From positions 1,364,001 to 1,428,000 of the forward strand of contig CM035313.1 of the NCBI GenBank assembly GCA_002900995.3: 64,000 nt of DNA. Direction: 5' to 3'. The translations under genes and the position numbers were made by a program. The notes under the pieces are model-generated. The model saw only the letters and a list, made by a program, of their open reading frames with translations. It had not been told where the DNA came from and searched no databases. The stretch comes from Ganoderma boninense (lineage: Eukaryota; Basidiomycota; Agaricomycetes; Polyporales; Polyporaceae). Positions 60,958-64,000 of this stretch are shown here, in pieces (within the stretch, counting starts at the first letter, position 1; every line of letters begins with the position of its first letter).

Positions 60958-63529
60958 CTTATGCCATGCAACATACCCGTTTCCAGCGTGTAGTGCTCGG
61001 GCCGCCAGGGCCCGAAATGGCCATGTAGAAATCATGATATTTCAAGACCCCTGCATATCAAGAAGCGAACTCTCCTGGGCGAACAGTAGCAGCGTGTGCA
61101 CTGTGGCATGTGTTTCCTTGGATTGCTGTGCGGCGTATGTTTCCTGGCCATCTCCTTCCAGACATATCCGTCTGTCTCCTCGTGGCCCCTCGTCAACAAG
61201 CATTCATGCGTCGCACAGCGCGTATCACGAAGGTGAGAGGACCGCTGGATACAGGGCCGACCCCCCGACGCCCGATCCTGCCCCCAACTTCCCTCTGGCT
61301 TCCGTGCGAGTCGCATGTTCGGCCTGTCGGTCCCCGCCCGCAGCTGAGATCAGCACTGAAGCCGTCACCCTGCCTCGCTCCCGGTCCCACCTGGAGACAT
61401 AGGGAACAGGTGTGTGGGAGACGAAGACTCGAAGACAGACGGACGGGCACGGTTCGGGCGAGCGCACGGAGACAACGCGTCGCTCAAGGCTGGAGCCGCG
61501 CATCAGGCCCGACTGCTGCGCTCATAACACGCGGCTCGCAACGCTGGGGGCGCACTCGGACTGCGCAGTGCTACATAGTGGGGGCGAGTCGCGCCGTGCA
61601 CGCTCTGGGGCCCAGTGTGCGCGGTGCGTGTTTCGCGAACTGTTTGCACGCCACCGCCGCCCCCTACCCTGCGCAGTGCGCACCTGCACCTGCACCTGGA
61701 CAGGCTTGGGCCAGGCTTCAGCGTCGAGCCGTGTTCGAGTGTTCGGCGTTCATGTTCAGGTCGCTGGTGGGAGTGTCGCAATGTAGTGTTGGAGCTGGGA
61801 CACGCTATCCGGTCACGCGGACGCGTCTGCTGCGTCGACGGTGTGGATATTCGGGCGGGTGGGCAGACACGTCGTGCCATTGCCAGGGCCACACATGTAC
61901 TCACGCACGCACTCTCGGCGCGATCGCCCCGGGAGGGGTTATGGCATGGAAGGAGCGTAGGGCGACATCGGCTAGCCCGCGCTCGGAGCCCGCTGCCTGG
62001 GGCGAATTGGTCGCGGCGGGGAGGCGATAACCGTGGTTCGCGCCATCTGGAGTAGGTGGACGCCACGGGCCAACGGACGCTAAGTGCAGTTGTGGGGCTG
62101 CCGGCACCCGCTTGTGTGTCTGTCTGGACAGCGGTGGGACGGCGGCGGCAGCGCGCTGATAGAACAGCGCTGCGGCGGGCGACAGGAGCCACAACCGTGT
62201 AAGTACGTACGGCACGATAGGATAGGCATGGGCACTGGGAAGACGTCAGCTCAGGGCTGGCGTGTGCTCGTGCTCGTGCTTGTGCTTGTGCTCGTCCGTG
62301 TGTCAGTTGACTGGCACTGTCACTGTCTGGCAGAGGGTCAGGGCAACGACGGTCGCTCCGACGGGCCTTGGGACTGAGATTAGGAGTGGGATTGCTGGAT
62401 CACTGGACGTGTCCTCTGCCCTTGCTCGGTCCGAGGGAGCTGCGTGCCCGCGCGAGTGAGGATTGCGTCCGGGCTTGACGCGCGGGCGATCGCGAGCGCA
62501 CACTTTTAGGCTTTACGATGACGACGAGTGGGCACGGGAGGTGCGGATCCCCGGATTTTGGCTGATATTATCGCGATGTCCGCCTTAGGAGCGGATCAGC
62601 GAGGTGTGACGAAGGGTGCGGCCGCGTTGCTGGTCGTATCCAGACATGGGCCTGCTCGAAGGGGGTGGGGAGGTTGGGGGGGTTGCATGGGAGGAGCAGC
62701 ACGCAGCAGGCTGAGCGTACGGTACAGCGTGCTGTCGGACAGGCTCAGCCGACTAACTAGCTTAACGCCGCTGCATCGAGCCGCGTTCTGGGGAAATCAG
62801 TGCCATCGTGCAGGAGACGACCGAGCCTGGGCCGCCTGCGCTCGGGTGCAGAACACACACACCAAAATCCAAACAGGGCCCGACTCCGCCGCCGGCACAC
62901 CCGAGGCTCCCGGCGGACGCTCACCAGGACCGAGCTAGCTGCACATCCAGAAGCACGACGGGACGCTCTCCGGTCTGTTTGGGCTGTTGGCAACCCCTTG
63001 TTGGACGCTGCGTGCTCGGTGACGCTTGCGCCGAGTCCGACGCCGGAGGCTACTGAACGTCATGGAAGAAAGAAGAAGGTCACTTGGCCGACTTGATACA
63101 TGCCCGCTCGCGATCATGGGCTGGAAATGTGAGCAACGATGGGGTTTCCCCAAGCAGCAGCCGCACAGACAATTTGAGGGGTACGAGCCTTCGGGCATCA
63201 GGAAGCCTGCAGACCCTGCATAAAATTGCCTCCCCATCTGGAGATGGCCTCTCGAAATGCGAAAGCGTGCGGTTCCCTGCGTTCGCTCCAAGGCTGCGTC
63301 GCCCATCGGTCTATCTCATCCCGGCGTCGTTGAACGTCAAGGGAACAGAGAAGACGGGAAGCAAGATCACCTGTCCTTGGCCTTGACATCGACCTCGAAT
63401 TCGATTGCTGTCCTTCGGCATGGAATCAGCTGTTGCGCCGTCCGCCACGGCCTGGACCGCCCAGAGGGTTTGACGGCTGTGGTTTCATTCCGCGGAGGAC
63501 GCGCACGCACAGAAATTACAAATTCTCCA
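60958..63529. other. Gene-poor block 5
   Basis: Long opposite frames (61110-62030 plus, 306 codons; 61503-62192 minus, 229 codons) are GC-rich, Arg/Pro-heavy and without domains, so I do not call them. A GTGCTC hexamer repeat lies at 62264-62293, and CACCTG copies are near 61681-61699. Confidence 0.4.
62264..62293 (+). repeat. GTGCTY hexanucleotide tandem repeat
   Basis: Five hexamers in a row (GTGCTC, GTGCTC, GTGCTT, GTGCTT, GTGCTC) in otherwise non-coding DNA. Confidence 0.9.
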
Positions 63530-64000
63530 TTACATCCGTGAGGGTAGCCCCAGCAGCCCACGCGCGCCGGTTCCCCATCTGAGCAGGCGCGGGCTACGGC
63601 GCATCCTGTACATCGCGATGCAGAGCAGTGTGCCCATAGCCAGCAGGACGTGACTTTTCCACCTGCTCCACCAGAGGGCGGCGAGCGTACGGAGGAGATC
63701 GCGCTTGCGCTGTCGGCCATGTCTGAGCCTGGGTGTGTGCGTGTCTTTGCCAGAGACAGGGTAGCCGAAGTAGGGGTTGAGATGCGAGTATGGGGACATT
63801 GACGGAACTCGGGGTATCGGTTGGGAACCAGAAGACGACGATGTAACGGAATCTGTGGGTTCCGTCGGAGCGTTCGACGCGCCGGTGGAGCTGCCAGGGT
63901 CTTGCAGGGTCCCCATAAAATTCTCCAAGGGATCCTCCAGCCGTGATAAAGGAGGCAGACTGCCGCCGTAATCTGGCAGACGGTGAGCAAACGCACATCG
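63530..64000 (-). CDS. Small membrane protein, unknown function (5' end beyond the window)
   Basis: I do not recognise the protein. The frame is open from the right edge, reading LPDYGGSLPPLSRLEDPLEN, then a Ser/Thr-rich part, PMSPYSHLNPYFG-like sequence, a basic stretch (RLRHGRQRKRDLLRTLAALW) and one membrane helix (HVLLAMGTLLCIAMYRM), stopping at 63530. CTGCCAG at about 63976-63982 could be an acceptor, so upstream exons probably lie outside. A basic segment with Trp residues directly before the helix suggests a tail-anchored or single-pass protein with a cytosolic N-terminus. An intron near the end of the helix cannot be excluded. Confidence 0.55.
   Translation of the reverse strand, partial: RCAFAHRLPDYGGSLPPLSRLEDPLENFMGTLQDPGSSTGASNAPTEPTDSVTSSSSGSQPIPRVPSMSPYSHLNPYFGYPVSGKDTHTPRLRHGRQRKRDLLRTLAALWWSRWKSHVLLAMGTLLCIAMYRMRRSPRLLRWGTGARGLLGLPSRM

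Noticed and set aside
61110..62030. 306-codon plus-strand frame
   Set aside because: Arg/Pro-rich with no domain, overlapped by a long minus frame; typical of GC-rich non-coding DNA.

Overview
The window looks like nuclear DNA of a wood-decaying agaricomycete, most likely a Polyporales white-rot fungus. The coding DNA is GC-rich, the genes carry many 50-120 nt GT-AG introns with CTAAC/CTGAC-type branch sites, and the left end holds a secreted class II (manganese) peroxidase beside a polyporopepsin-like aspartic protease. All gene models were spliced by hand from the sequence and from family conservation. No homology search or transcript data were available.

Layout. 0.6-6.4 kb: two secreted-enzyme genes on the minus strand (aspartic protease, short-type manganese peroxidase with 13 exons including 9- and 14-nt microexons). 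7.9-18.4 kb: a tight block of housekeeping genes: HIT zinc-finger snoRNP factor (+), CTR9 of the Paf1 complex (-), ADA2 of SAGA (+), membrane-anchored cysteine synthase (-). 19.2-29.0 kb: CoA-binding protein, a single-pass membrane protein of unknown function, cysteinyl-tRNA synthetase (possibly dual-targeted, with a 1.3 kb intron), free-methionine-R-sulfoxide reductase (-) and a glycolipid transfer protein. 29-42 kb: gene-poor DNA with one WOPR-domain (Gti1/Pac2) regulator at 34.1-35.0 kb. 42.2-47.0 kb: a bacterial-type (ManC-like) mannose-1-phosphate guanylyltransferase carrying a coiled-coil N-terminal extension, then an intronless Cys3/Zip1-like bZIP regulator with an upstream ORF. 47-64 kb: sparse genes: splicing factor CWC24, a C2H2 zinc-finger regulator whose reading frame changes inside its first part, the PP2A-like phosphatase PPG1, and the 3' part of a small membrane-protein gene cut by the right edge.

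Functional links. CTR9 and ADA2 are transcription cofactors that share a ~600 bp divergent promoter. Four genes touch sulfur amino acids (cysteine synthase, cysteinyl-tRNA synthetase, methionine-sulfoxide reductase, Cys3-like bZIP), which may be coincidence or a loose regulon. The best candidate for something unusual is the ManC-like gene at 42.2-44.4 kb. Its catalytic domain reads like the prokaryotic family rather than the fungal Psa1/Mpg1 enzyme, yet it has six introns and a fungal-looking N-terminal extension, which suggests an old horizontal acquisition.
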